Shown in pieces: positions 1-8,130 of a stretch of DNA of 56,634 nucleotides (positions are counted from its first letter, which is position 1; the number at the start of each line of letters is the position of its first letter). Source of the DNA: Phycisphaerae bacterium (GTDB lineage Bacteria; Planctomycetota; Phycisphaerae; Tepidisphaerales; Tepidisphaeraceae). Made by a program: the position numbers and the translations under genes. The stretch is taken from NCBI GenBank assembly GCA_030448225.1, contig JAUJNJ010000018.1, forward strand, positions 1 to 56,634, written 5' to 3'. Under the pieces are notes generated by a model. The model was given only the letters and a program-made list of their open reading frames with translations, did not search any database and was not told the DNA's origin.

Positions 1-973
1 TGCAGAGCGGGCCCCAGAGCGTGCCGAGGTACGCGGTGAAGATCAGCAGGTCGCCCACCGTCATGCCGCCGCCGCCGGCGCCGCCGGACGCGCCGGGGGT
101 GGCGAGGAACTGGTCGCGGTAGACGAGGTACCCGCCGTACCCGAACACCGCCGCGCCGCCGACGCCGAACAGCAGGCCGACGACGAGGTTGTAGGTCATC
201 TGCTGGCGGTTGAGGTCCCACCAGGCGCGGACGGTCTCGCGGGCGGTGCCGCGGAAGCGGCCGAACTCGGCGGCCTCGCGGCCGAACGCCTGCACGAGGC
301 CGATGCTCGACATCGACCGCTGCACGATCGTGGTGAACTGCGCGTCGCGCTGCTTGCACGCCATCGCCCGCGCCGCCAGCCGCCGCCCGAACACGACGTT
401 CGCGATCGCCAGCAGCGGCGTGACCGACAGCGCCAGCAGCGTGAGCGACACGTTCCGCGACGCCAGCAGCGCCGCCATCGCCACGAGCGTCAGGGCGGCG
501 ACGAACGCCGACACGACCACGTTCAGCACCGTCTGGCAGCCGAACGTGTCGGAGCTAAGGCGGTAGATCGCGTCGCCCTGCGGCTGGGCGCGGTGGTAGG
601 CGAGGTTCAACGCCTGGAGCTTGCGGTACAAATCGCAGCGGACGCGGAGCAGGCCGTTGTAGTTCACCTGGCTGCTGACGATCGTCTGCGCCACGCCGAG
701 CACGTCCTGCCCGAGCTTCAGCAGCAGCCCGATCAGCGCCAGCCCGACGATCTGCCCGAGGCGGCCTTCCGGCAGCGGCGCTAGGAACAGGCGGTGCATC
801 CAGTCGCCCGGGGCGGCGGCGCCGGGCGGCGCGAGCACCGTGTCGACGAGGACCGCCATCGGCCACGCCACCATCAGCCCGAGCAGCGTCGAGCAGCCGA
901 TCAGCGCCACCCACAGGACGACCAGCGGCCAGTCCGGGCGGAAGTAGGAGATGGCGCGGAGGTATCGGTTCAT
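1..973 (-). CDS. ABC exporter, transmembrane domain (3' end outside window)
   Basis: Reading the minus strand from the ATG at 973 gives an uninterrupted frame to the window edge (about 324 residues). It begins MNRYLRAISYFRPDWPLVVL and shows hydrophobic spans at about residues 17-45, 80-100, 155-195 and 255-275, with polar loops typical of the ABC_membrane fold (MsbA/LmrA-type half exporters). The stretch reading YHRAQPQGDAIYRLSSDT is the usual substrate-cavity/coupling-helix region, and FGREAAEFGRF matches the 'QAFGRE' coupling segment of the family. The nucleotide-binding domain should lie beyond position 1. No clear Shine-Dalgarno site precedes the start. The substrate cannot be inferred; lipid or peptide export is usual for this family. 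The frame and family are secure; function is not. Confidence 0.85.
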   Translation of the reverse strand, partial: MNRYLRAISYFRPDWPLVVLWVALIGCSTLLGLMVAWPMAVLVDTVLAPPGAAAPGDWMHRLFLAPLPEGRLGQIVGLALIGLLLKLGQDVLGVAQTIVSSQVNYNGLLRVRCDLYRKLQALNLAYHRAQPQGDAIYRLSSDTFGCQTVLNVVVSAFVAALTLVAMAALLASRNVSLTLLALSVTPLLAIANVVFGRRLAARAMACKQRDAQFTTIVQRSMSSIGLVQAFGREAAEFGRFRGTARETVRAWWDLNRQQMTYNLVVGLLFGVGGAAVFGYGGYLVYRDQFLATPGASGGAGGGGMTVGDLLIFTAYLGTLWGPLC

Positions 974-1278
974 GAACGCATCGCCGCCGCGAGCACGGCA
1001 CCCCGGCCGCCCTCGTCACGGGCACTTCCTTCCCACTTTCCTATCGACGCGAAAGCGCGGGGACTGAGGCGGCGACGTGAATCGGCGCTTGCGCTAAGAC
1101 TTGAATTGACAGTCGCCTAGGGAAAACTCTGAGCTTGGCGAGACGGGCACGGGCGGGGTGCGACATCGACGGTTGGCGGTTCTTGCCCGGACGGGAACGC
1201 ATCCACTCCGCAAGAGCCGCCCGGCGTGGCCGCTTCGGCGCGCACGTCCTAGGGCCGGAACCTACCCCGCCCACCTCG
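974..1278. other. Intergenic, no gene recognised
   Basis: Leader region of the minus-strand ABC exporter and downstream region of the response-regulator gene. I see no coding signal with a family resemblance, no tRNA and no strong terminator hairpin. Confidence 0.4.
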
Positions 1279-1944
1279 TCACGCCGTCGTTTCCAGCGTC
1301 GCCATCCCGTGGAGGATCGCGTACTTCGTCAGCTCGGCCACGCTGTGGCGGTCGGTCTTCTGCATGATGCGGCGGCGGCAGGTCTCGACCGTCTTGGCGC
1401 TGACGCCGAACGCGAAGGCGATCTCCTTCGTCGTCTGCCCCGCGGCGATGCGCTGAAGGATCTCCCGCTCGCGCGGCGAGAGCGGGCGCTCCTCGACCGC
1501 CGGGCCCACCGTGCGGACGTACCCGGTGATCACCGCGTTGACGAGGCCCGGGCTGAGGTAGTCGCGGCCGGCGACGACGACGCGGATCGCGTCGACGAGC
1601 TCGGCCGCCGCGCTCTCCTTCGTCAGGCACCCGGCCGCGCCGGCCTCGAGCAGTTCGCGGATGACGGCGGCGGTGGGGCGGTAGGCGTGGACGATCACGC
1701 GGACCTTGGGCTTGACCTTCACGAGCGTGCGGACGGCGTTGGCGACGCCGTCGAACGGGGCGGTGAGGTTGAGGATCACCACGTGGGCCGGCAGGGCCCG
1801 CAGCAGTTTCACGGCCGTCGCCGCGTCGGCCGCCTCGCCGATGACGCGCACGTCCTCGTGCTTTTCCAGCAAGGCGCTCAGCCCCTCGCGCAACAACTTC
1901 CGGCCGTCGGCCAGGAGCACGTTCGTCACCTTGCGCTTGCCCAT
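1279..1944 (-). CDS. NarL/LuxR-type response regulator with degenerate receiver
   Basis: 221 residues: an N-terminal receiver-like domain (about 6-125) and a C-terminal LuxR/GerE helix-turn-helix (about 152-215, with LSPREREILQRIAAGQTTKE and AFGVSAKTVETCRRRIMQK). In the family the phosphoacceptor Asp sits in a 'VVLLDL' strand; here the strand reads VVILNL, so residue 59 is Asn. The acidic pair near the N-terminus is reduced to one Asp (LLADG, Asp13), and the conserved Thr/Ser strand reads VIVHAY; the conserved Lys (CLTKE) is kept. This predicts a receiver that is not controlled by ordinary Asp phosphorylation. A GAGGATC sequence ahead of the ATG could serve as a ribosome site. No histidine kinase is adjacent. 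DNA-binding regulator: confident; targets unknown. Confidence 0.9.
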   Translation of the reverse strand: MGKRKVTNVLLADGRKLLREGLSALLEKHEDVRVIGEAADAATAVKLLRALPAHVVILNLTAPFDGVANAVRTLVKVKPKVRVIVHAYRPTAAVIRELLEAGAAGCLTKESAAAELVDAIRVVVAGRDYLSPGLVNAVITGYVRTVGPAVEERPLSPREREILQRIAAGQTTKEIAFAFGVSAKTVETCRRRIMQKTDRHSVAELTKYAILHGMATLETTA

Positions 1945-2763
1945 CGGGTGCGATCCTCACGGTCGTCGCGTGCGTCCCAGCACTGTGTCCTCTCCTCGCG
2001 CGCTCCGCGCCTCGAGACCTCGGCCCAGACTCGTCCGCGGCCCGCGCCCCGCGCCGGCCCGTCATCCGACCTCGGCAGTTAACCCGCGAACCACCCTGTT
2101 TGGGAACTGCTGAGTTCCCCCAAGGCAGGCTCAGGAAACGCGGCCGGGGAGCGGAGTATGGCGGGGTCTGCCGTATCCTGTCTAGGAGGAAGATTCTCCC
2201 GCACGTGCGTGCGGGTGCGTGGTGTTGAGTCGATCGACGTCTCAAGCGGCTTTGCGAGGCCGAGGGTTCTGTCTGTGGAAGGGATCCGCCCCCTTCTTGC
2301 TCGACGCCCCGTCTCGTAAGCCTCTGCAAAAACCTTATTTAGCCGGCGCGCTCGCGCGCCCCGTATAGGCTGGCGGCGGGGGTGTGTACCTCACGAGCAA
2401 GACGTGCCGATCTCCCTCACCCCCCGCACAACCCACCAATCATCACACTCGGATGCGGCTCGCAAGCGACGGGTTAAAGGAGTACACCAATTGCACTTGT
2501 CGCTCGCCTATCCGGGTCCGATCACACCCTAAAAACCCCCGCGAACCTCGTCATCGCCCTGCCGTCCGATCTCGCGAACGGCCGAATGAATCTGCTGTAT
2601 GAGAAAGGCACAAGTGCGGTACACTACAATGCGCAACCAAATCACCTGACGGAACCGGCCGCCTCTCTGCGTAGTACAGATGAATTGAGAACGTCCCCTG
2701 CCTCGGCGGCGGGCGCGCGGGCGGCGGCGGAACGATGAACGCAAGTCTTGGAATCAGACGGGA
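1945..2763. other. Long intergenic region with hairpins
   Basis: Divergent region between the response regulator (minus) and the first cytochrome gene (plus). It holds an inverted repeat GGGAACT-GCTG-AGTTCCC at 2102-2119, an 8-bp hairpin CCCGCACG/CGTGCGGG at 2198-2215 and a GC hairpin GGCGCG-CTCG-CGCGCC at 2345-2360 preceded by TTTAGCC. No reading frame here resembles a protein family. Confidence 0.5.
2102..2119. promoter_or_regulatory. Perfect 7-bp palindrome upstream of response regulator
   Basis: GGGAACT and AGTTCCC are separated by 4 nt, about 160 bp before the response-regulator ATG. The size suits a dimeric HTH regulator operator, possibly autoregulatory. The assignment is inference only. 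Confidence 0.3.
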
Positions 2764-5700
2764 ATGACGTTGATGCGCGGACCGATGACGATCGTCGCCC
2801 TCCTGCTCATGGCACCCCTGGCCGCGGCCGCGCCGTCCGGCAATTCGTCCGGCAAGCCGTTGCCGCCCGCGGCCGCCCGGCCGATCGACTTCAACAAGGA
2901 CGTCAAGCCGCTGCTCGAGGTGAGCTGCACGCAGTGCCACGCACGGGGCAAGTCCAAGGGCGGCTTCAGCCTCGAGACGCGCGAGGCGTTCCTCAAGGGC
3001 GGCGACGCCGGCCGGGCCGCCGTCGTCGGCAAGAGCGACAAGAGCCTCGTCGTGGAGATGGTCGCCGGCGTCGACCCGGACAACGTCATGCCGCAGAAGG
3101 GGACGAAGTGGACCGCCGAGCAGGTCGGCGTCCTGCGCGCCTGGATCGACCAGGGCATGCCGTGGGACGCGGCGGTCAACTTCGCCAAGGCCGACGCCGC
3201 CAACCTCAAGCCCCGTTCGGTCGAGCTTCCCAAGGCCGGCGCGCAGCACCCGCTCGACCGCCTGCTCGACACGTACTTCGCCGAGCACAAGGTGACGCCG
3301 CCCGCCGCGGTGGACGACGCCGCCTTCGCCCGCCGCGCGTACCTCGACACGATCGGCCTGCTCCCCACGCCGGAGCAACTCGACGAGTTCCTCGCCGACA
3401 AGACCGCGGACAAGCGCGCCGCGCTCGTCCGCCAACTGCTGTCCGACGACAACGGCTACGCCGACCATTGGCTGACGTTCTGGAACGACCTGCTCCGCAA
3501 CGACTACCGCGGCACCGGCTTCATCGACGGCGGCCGCAAGCAGATCACCGGGTGGCTCTACAACGCGCTGGCGTCGAACCGGCCGTACGACCGCTTCGTC
3601 GCCGAACTCGTCAACCCCACCGCCGACAGCCAGGGGTTCGCCAAGGGGATCGTCTGGCGCGGCAACGTCAACGCGAGCATGACGCCGGAGATGCAGGCGG
3701 CGCAGAACGTGTCGCAGGTGTTCCTCGGCGTGAACCTCAAGTGCGCGTCGTGCCACGACAGCTTCGTCAACGACTGGACGCTCGCCGACGCCTACTCGCT
3801 GGCGGCCGTCTTCTCCGACAAGCCGCTCGAACTCGTCCTCTGCGACAAGCCCACCGGGAAGACCGTCGGCCCGCGATTCCTCTACCCCGAGGTCGGCAAC
3901 CTCGACACGACGACCGCCCGGCCGCAGCGCCTCAGCCAGTTCGCGCAGCTCATCACCAGTCCGTCCAACGGCCGGCTGTCGCGCACGATCGTGAACCGGC
4001 TGTGGGCCCGGCTCGTGGGGCGCGGCCTCGTCGAGCCGCTCGACAACATGGACAAGGCGGCGTGGTCGAGCGACCTGCTCGACTGGCTCGCCGAGGACCT
4101 CGTCAAGCACGAGTACGACCTGCGGCACACGATCGGCACGATCCTGACGTCGCGGGCGTACCAACTGCCGGTCGTCGCGCCGCCCGACGAGGGGGACAAG
4201 TCCCCCTACGTCTTCCGCGGCCCGCACGCGCGGCGGCTGACGGCCGAGCAACTCGTGGACGCGATCAGCGCGCTGTCGGGCGACTGGGCGTACCTGCCGG
4301 CGTCGGTGGAGTTCGACTTCACGGCCGGCGCGACCGCGACCGCGACCCAGTACAAGCGGCCGACGTTCATCTGGTCGAGCGAGCCGGCCGAGGCGGGCGT
4401 CCGCCGGATGCGGTGGCAGGCGGCGCTGGGGCGCATGAACGAGGCGCAGCGCCAGTCCGCCGAGGCGCAGCGCGCGATCGCCACCGACGACCCGAAGGCG
4501 CCGGAGCTGGCGAAGCGCGCCAAGGCCGCCGCCGAGGACGCGGCGCGGCTGATCGCCGACGCCGAAGGCCCGGCCGACGCCGTGATCCCGCCGCCGGGGC
4601 AGGCGCCGCCGGCGACGAAGGACGACGCGAAGAAGGACGACGCGAAGAAGGACGACGCGCCGGCCGACCCCGCGAAGCCCGACGCGCCCCCGGCGAAGCC
4701 AGACGCGCTGAAGCCGCCTGATGCCAAGCCGCCGACGCCCCCGAATCCGCCGCTGAACGTCAAGCCGGGGAACGTGTCGCCGGTGTCGGACGTGCGATCG
4801 ATCGCCGACGTCGCGCCGCCGGTTGCGGGTGATCCGAAGTCGCCGGCTGCGACGCCGCCGCCGGCTGCGACGCCGCCGGCGGCTAAGCCGCAAGCGGCGA
4901 AGGAGTCGCCGAAGGGTGACGCGACGGCCGAGCCGGAGAAGAAGCCGAAGCGCGTCCTGCCGGTGCGGCACCGCGTGGTCTTCCGCAAGACGTTCAAGCT
5001 CGACGCGGCCCCGGAAGAGGCGCTGGCCGTCGTCGCCGCCAGCCAGCGGTTCGAACTGACGATCAACGGCCGGGGCGTGCCGGTCACCCTCAACGATCTG
5101 TCGCCGACGCGCACCGCGCTCTACGACCTGCGCGGCGTGCTGAAGAAGGGGGACACCCTCGTCACGATCAGCGTCGACAGCCACACCGAGAAGCCGAACG
5201 TCTCGACCGAGGACCCGGGCCCGCCGCCGGCGCACCTGTTCAACCACCTCAACCCGTCGAGCGGCGTCGCGTTCTACGCCCGCTGCCGCAACGGGATGAC
5301 GTTCACGGAACTCGTCACCGACGACACCTGGCAGTCGCGCCGCGCGCCCGAGCCGGGCTGGAACAAGACGGACTACGACGCCCGGACGTGGAAGCCCGCC
5401 CGGGCGTTCGTGAACGGGTCGGGCCCGGTCGACGAGGGCCCGGCGATCGACGAGACGGGCAAGCCGGCGGCGGGCGCGTTCGGCGTACACCTCGGGCCGA
5501 AGATCCCGGCGCTCGTCGGGCTGATGTCGCGGACCGGGCAGATCCGCGCGTCGCTGCGGGCGTCGGACCCGATGCAGGCGGCGCTGGACCGCCCGAACCG
5601 CGAGCAGGTCGTCTCCGCCCGCGCCGCCACCGCCACGACGCTTCAGGCGCTGGAACTGACCAACGGCTCGACGCTCGACACGAAGCTGAAGACGACCGCC

Positions 5701-5898
5701 GAGCGCGTCGCCGCCGCCGCGGCGGCCGACCCGGCCGGGTGGGTCGACGGCGTGTTCCGCCAGACGCTCTGCCGCCGCCCGACCGACGCCGAGCGGAAGG
5801 TCGCGCTGGAACTGCTGGGGCAACCGGTGACGCCCGACGGCGCCGCCGCGTTCCTCTGGACGCTGACGGTGCTGCCGGAGTTCCAGTACATTAACTGA
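2764..5898 (+). CDS. PSCyt1/DUF1549/DUF1553 planctomycete cytochrome protein
   Basis: 1044 residues with a signal peptide (about 1-23, MTIVALLLMAPLAAAA core). The PSCyt1 cytochrome c domain carries heme motif CTQCH at 55-59, followed by the usual 'GGFSLETREAFLKGG' segment. DUF1549 follows (about 163-340) with a second CASCH at 327-331. DUF1553-type sequence starts near 385 (SRTIVNRLWARLVGRGLVEP) and resumes at the C-terminus (FRQTLCRRPTDAERKVALEL). Between them lie a coiled, Ala/Glu-rich stretch and a K/D/A/P low-complexity linker (about 618-660) built on a KKDDA repeat, then a carbohydrate-binding-like beta region. Such proteins are exported or periplasmic and in Planctomycetota usually accompany a DUF1501 gene, as here (6017). 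The precise reaction is unproven; roles in oxidative carbohydrate catabolism have been proposed. The ATG codons at 2764, 2773 and 2785 are all possible starts. Confidence 0.93.
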   Translation: MTLMRGPMTIVALLLMAPLAAAAPSGNSSGKPLPPAAARPIDFNKDVKPLLEVSCTQCHARGKSKGGFSLETREAFLKGGDAGRAAVVGKSDKSLVVEMVAGVDPDNVMPQKGTKWTAEQVGVLRAWIDQGMPWDAAVNFAKADAANLKPRSVELPKAGAQHPLDRLLDTYFAEHKVTPPAAVDDAAFARRAYLDTIGLLPTPEQLDEFLADKTADKRAALVRQLLSDDNGYADHWLTFWNDLLRNDYRGTGFIDGGRKQITGWLYNALASNRPYDRFVAELVNPTADSQGFAKGIVWRGNVNASMTPEMQAAQNVSQVFLGVNLKCASCHDSFVNDWTLADAYSLAAVFSDKPLELVLCDKPTGKTVGPRFLYPEVGNLDTTTARPQRLSQFAQLITSPSNGRLSRTIVNRLWARLVGRGLVEPLDNMDKAAWSSDLLDWLAEDLVKHEYDLRHTIGTILTSRAYQLPVVAPPDEGDKSPYVFRGPHARRLTAEQLVDAISALSGDWAYLPASVEFDFTAGATATATQYKRPTFIWSSEPAEAGVRRMRWQAALGRMNEAQRQSAEAQRAIATDDPKAPELAKRAKAAAEDAARLIADAEGPADAVIPPPGQAPPATKDDAKKDDAKKDDAPADPAKPDAPPAKPDALKPPDAKPPTPPNPPLNVKPGNVSPVSDVRSIADVAPPVAGDPKSPAATPPPAATPPAAKPQAAKESPKGDATAEPEKKPKRVLPVRHRVVFRKTFKLDAAPEEALAVVAASQRFELTINGRGVPVTLNDLSPTRTALYDLRGVLKKGDTLVTISVDSHTEKPNVSTEDPGPPPAHLFNHLNPSSGVAFYARCRNGMTFTELVTDDTWQSRRAPEPGWNKTDYDARTWKPARAFVNGSGPVDEGPAIDETGKPAAGAFGVHLGPKIPALVGLMSRTGQIRASLRASDPMQAALDRPNREQVVSARAATATTLQALELTNGSTLDTKLKTTAERVAAAAAADPAGWVDGVFRQTLCRRPTDAERKVALELLGQPVTPDGAAAFLWTLTVLPEFQYIN

Positions 5899-5934
5899 CG
5901 CCGCGCGCGTGCAGGGGGTTGCAGCGCCGAAAAC

Positions 5935-5950
5935 GGCGGGCAAGCCCGCC
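5935..5950. repeat. GC stem-loop followed by GCTAAA
   Basis: GGCGGGC-AA-GCCCGCC followed by CGCTAAAC, between the cytochrome gene and its DUF1501 partner. There is no T-run, so it is not a classical terminator. It resembles other 'GC hairpin plus TTTAGC/GCTAAA' elements in this window (2337-2360, 45116-45145, 55626-55645). Confidence 0.5.
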
Positions 5951-6016
5951 CGCTAAACGAGAACGCGCCGCCGTCGAGCGTGCGGCGCGACCCGACAGAC
6001 GCAGGGAACACGAACC

Positions 6017-7516
6017 ATGAACGCCCGACACCCTTCCCGTCGCGACGTCCTCAAGACCGCCTCGGCCGCCACGCTGGCGGCGCTGGCCGCGCCGGCGCCG
6101 CGCCTGCTGGCCGACCCGATCGCGCGGGCGAACCCGGCGACCGCGGACTGTCTGATCGTGCTGTGGATGGCGGGGGGCATGGCCCACACCGAGACGTTCG
6201 ACCCCAAGCGCTACGTGCCGTTCGAGAAGGGCGTGGAGGCCAAGTCGGTCCTGAGCACGTTCCCGGCGATCGACACGGTCGTCGACGACATCAAGCTGTC
6301 CAAGGGGCTGGAGCAGGTCGCGACCGTGATGGACAAGGCGACGCTGATCCGCTCGGCCGTCGCCGACGATTTGGGCGTGATCCTGCACTCGCGGCACCAG
6401 TACCACTGGCACACCGGGTACGTCCCGCCGCAGACGCTGGCGGCGCCGCACATCGGGGCGACCATCGCGCGCACGCTCGGGCCGCGCGCGGCGGCGGTGC
6501 CGGCGTTCATCAACATCGGCCAGCGGCTGGACCTGGGCGAGGGGGAGGAGCTCAAGGCGTTCACGACCGCCGGGTTCCTCGGCAGCGAGTACGGCCCGTT
6601 CAACGTGCCGTTCCCGCAGGACGCCGCCGCCGCCGTTCGACCGCCCAAGGGGATGACGCCCGGCCGCTTCGAGGACCGCAACCGCCTGTACCGCAAGATG
6701 CTCGAGGCCAGCCCGGTCGGCCAGCACGGCAGCGCGTACCAGCGCGAGTCGTTCCTGCGCTCGATGGACAACGCCCACCGCCTGCTGAGTTCCCCCGCGG
6801 CCAAGGCGTTCGACCTCTCGCTCGAGCCGACCGAATCCGTCGCCCGCTACCTGCCGGCCGGCTTCGACCCCAAGCGGGTCACCGGCGCCCGGCTCGCCCG
6901 CGACGGCAACTACGAGAAGGATGCCGCCGGCCGCTTCGGCCTGGGCTGCCTGCTGGCGCGGCGACTGGTGGAGGCGGGGGCGCGGTTCATCGAGGTGACG
7001 ACCGAGTACATCCCGTTCCTCAACTGGGACACGCACGAGAACGGGCACGACCGGCTCGTGAGCATGAAGGCGATGATCGACGCGCCGATCGCGCAGCTCG
7101 TGCGCGACCTGGAGTCGCGCGGCCTGCTCGACCGCACGCTGATCGTGCTCGCCAGCGAGTTCAGTCGCGACATGCTCATCGAGGGCGCCGACGCCAACAA
7201 GCCCATCCTGCGCGGCAGCCCCACCCCGCCGCAGAAGGTGGACGACCCGCGGTTCTACGGCATGCACCGCCACCTGACGCAGGCCGGCAGCGTGCTGATG
7301 TTCGGCGGCGGCATGAAGCGCGGCCACGTCCACGGCGCGACGGCCGACGAACGCCCGTGCATCGTGACGACCGAGCCGGTGCGCATCGAGGACCTGCACG
7401 CCACGATCTACCGCGCGATGGGCATCAGCCCGAAGCTCAGTTACGAGGTGGAGGAGCGGCCGTTCTACGTGACGAAGGACGGCATCGGCAAACCGATCAT
7501 GAGCCTGTTCGCGTGA
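6017..7516 (+). CDS. DUF1501 family Tat-exported protein
   Basis: 499 residues. The N-terminus has a twin-arginine motif (SRRDVLKTAS) followed by an Ala-rich hydrophobic stretch, so it is probably folded and cofactor-loaded before export. The body shows DUF1501 hallmarks: LWMAGGMAHTETFDPK near residue 50, HSRHQYHWHTGY, a GLGCLLARRLVEAGARFIEV segment around 305-330, LNWDTHENGHDRL, and the C-terminal ATIYRAMGISPKL with a DGxGKPI end. DUF1501 proteins belong to the alkaline-phosphatase/sulfatase-like superfamily; the enzymatic role is not established. It lies 118 bp after the PSCyt1/DUF1549/DUF1553 gene on the same strand, the standard planctomycete pairing, and is probably co-transcribed. Confidence 0.93.
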   Translation: MNARHPSRRDVLKTASAATLAALAAPAPRLLADPIARANPATADCLIVLWMAGGMAHTETFDPKRYVPFEKGVEAKSVLSTFPAIDTVVDDIKLSKGLEQVATVMDKATLIRSAVADDLGVILHSRHQYHWHTGYVPPQTLAAPHIGATIARTLGPRAAAVPAFINIGQRLDLGEGEELKAFTTAGFLGSEYGPFNVPFPQDAAAAVRPPKGMTPGRFEDRNRLYRKMLEASPVGQHGSAYQRESFLRSMDNAHRLLSSPAAKAFDLSLEPTESVARYLPAGFDPKRVTGARLARDGNYEKDAAGRFGLGCLLARRLVEAGARFIEVTTEYIPFLNWDTHENGHDRLVSMKAMIDAPIAQLVRDLESRGLLDRTLIVLASEFSRDMLIEGADANKPILRGSPTPPQKVDDPRFYGMHRHLTQAGSVLMFGGGMKRGHVHGATADERPCIVTTEPVRIEDLHATIYRAMGISPKLSYEVEERPFYVTKDGIGKPIMSLFA

Positions 7517-7650
7517 GGCGACGGGCCGCGTGACGAACCGCGGCTTTCTTACCGCCCTTGCCTCTGTACTGAGGGGAGAGCGTTGGGGTGTGCGGCCTCT
7601 GGCAGCAGGCGCGTCCGACGCGGGACGTCGTAGACGTCGTACACGTCGCA

Positions 7651-7828
7651 CGCGTGAATTGACGAGTTGCGCACTCCCTCTTCCCGGTACTCCGGGGAGA
7701 GGGCAGGGGAGAGGGGATCCTGCAGCCGGTGTCCCGCCGCGTGGGCAGGCCGAGTGCGCGATCCCCTCTCCCCCGCCCTCTCCCCAGCGTACTGGGAAGA
7801 GGGAGTGTGCAACTGGTCGATCCACGCG
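7651..7828. repeat. 178-bp imperfect palindrome (MITE-like)
   Basis: Outer arms 7651-7685 and 7794-7828 are inverted copies matching at about 31 of 35 positions (both carry CGCGTG...GTTGC.CACTCCCTCTTCCC on one strand). The inner parts hold GGGGAGAGGGCAGGGGAGAGGGGATC (7693-7718 region) and its inverse (7760-7785 region). It fills the gap between the DUF1501 gene and the next cytochrome gene. A shorter relative (CCCTCTCCCC/GGGGAGAGGG) occurs at 41985-42011. No transposase is present. Confidence 0.75.
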
Positions 7829-8130
7829 TGGCGGAGCACAGATCGCCTGCGTGGACGGCGCGGTGGGCGCTTGCGGTTTCGCCGCTCCACCGAAGGGGAC
7901 CGCGCCGGCGGTGACCAATGGGTTGCAGCAGTTTCGCAATTCAGCGGTTGCCCCGTCGAAACCGGTCGCAACGGCTCCGCGCGGGTCGTGTACAATCTGA
8001 CGAAATCGGCCACGTCTCGGCCGCGGCCGAACTCGCGCCGCCCGACTGACGTCCGAACCGATGACGGCGCCCGCCGCGTTCGCGGACGGCGCGCGGTAGC
8101 GAGTTCACCTCGATCACGAGCGACGGGAAC

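Noticed and set aside
1041..1274. 77-codon minus-strand frame between the exporter and the response regulator
   Set aside because: Highly basic, no ribosome site, no similarity to any family.
2551..5943. 1130-codon open frame antisense to the first PSCyt1 gene
   Set aside because: Arg/Ala/Gly/Val-rich with no domain, typical of GC-rich antisense frames; the plus frame has two heme motifs and DUF domains.
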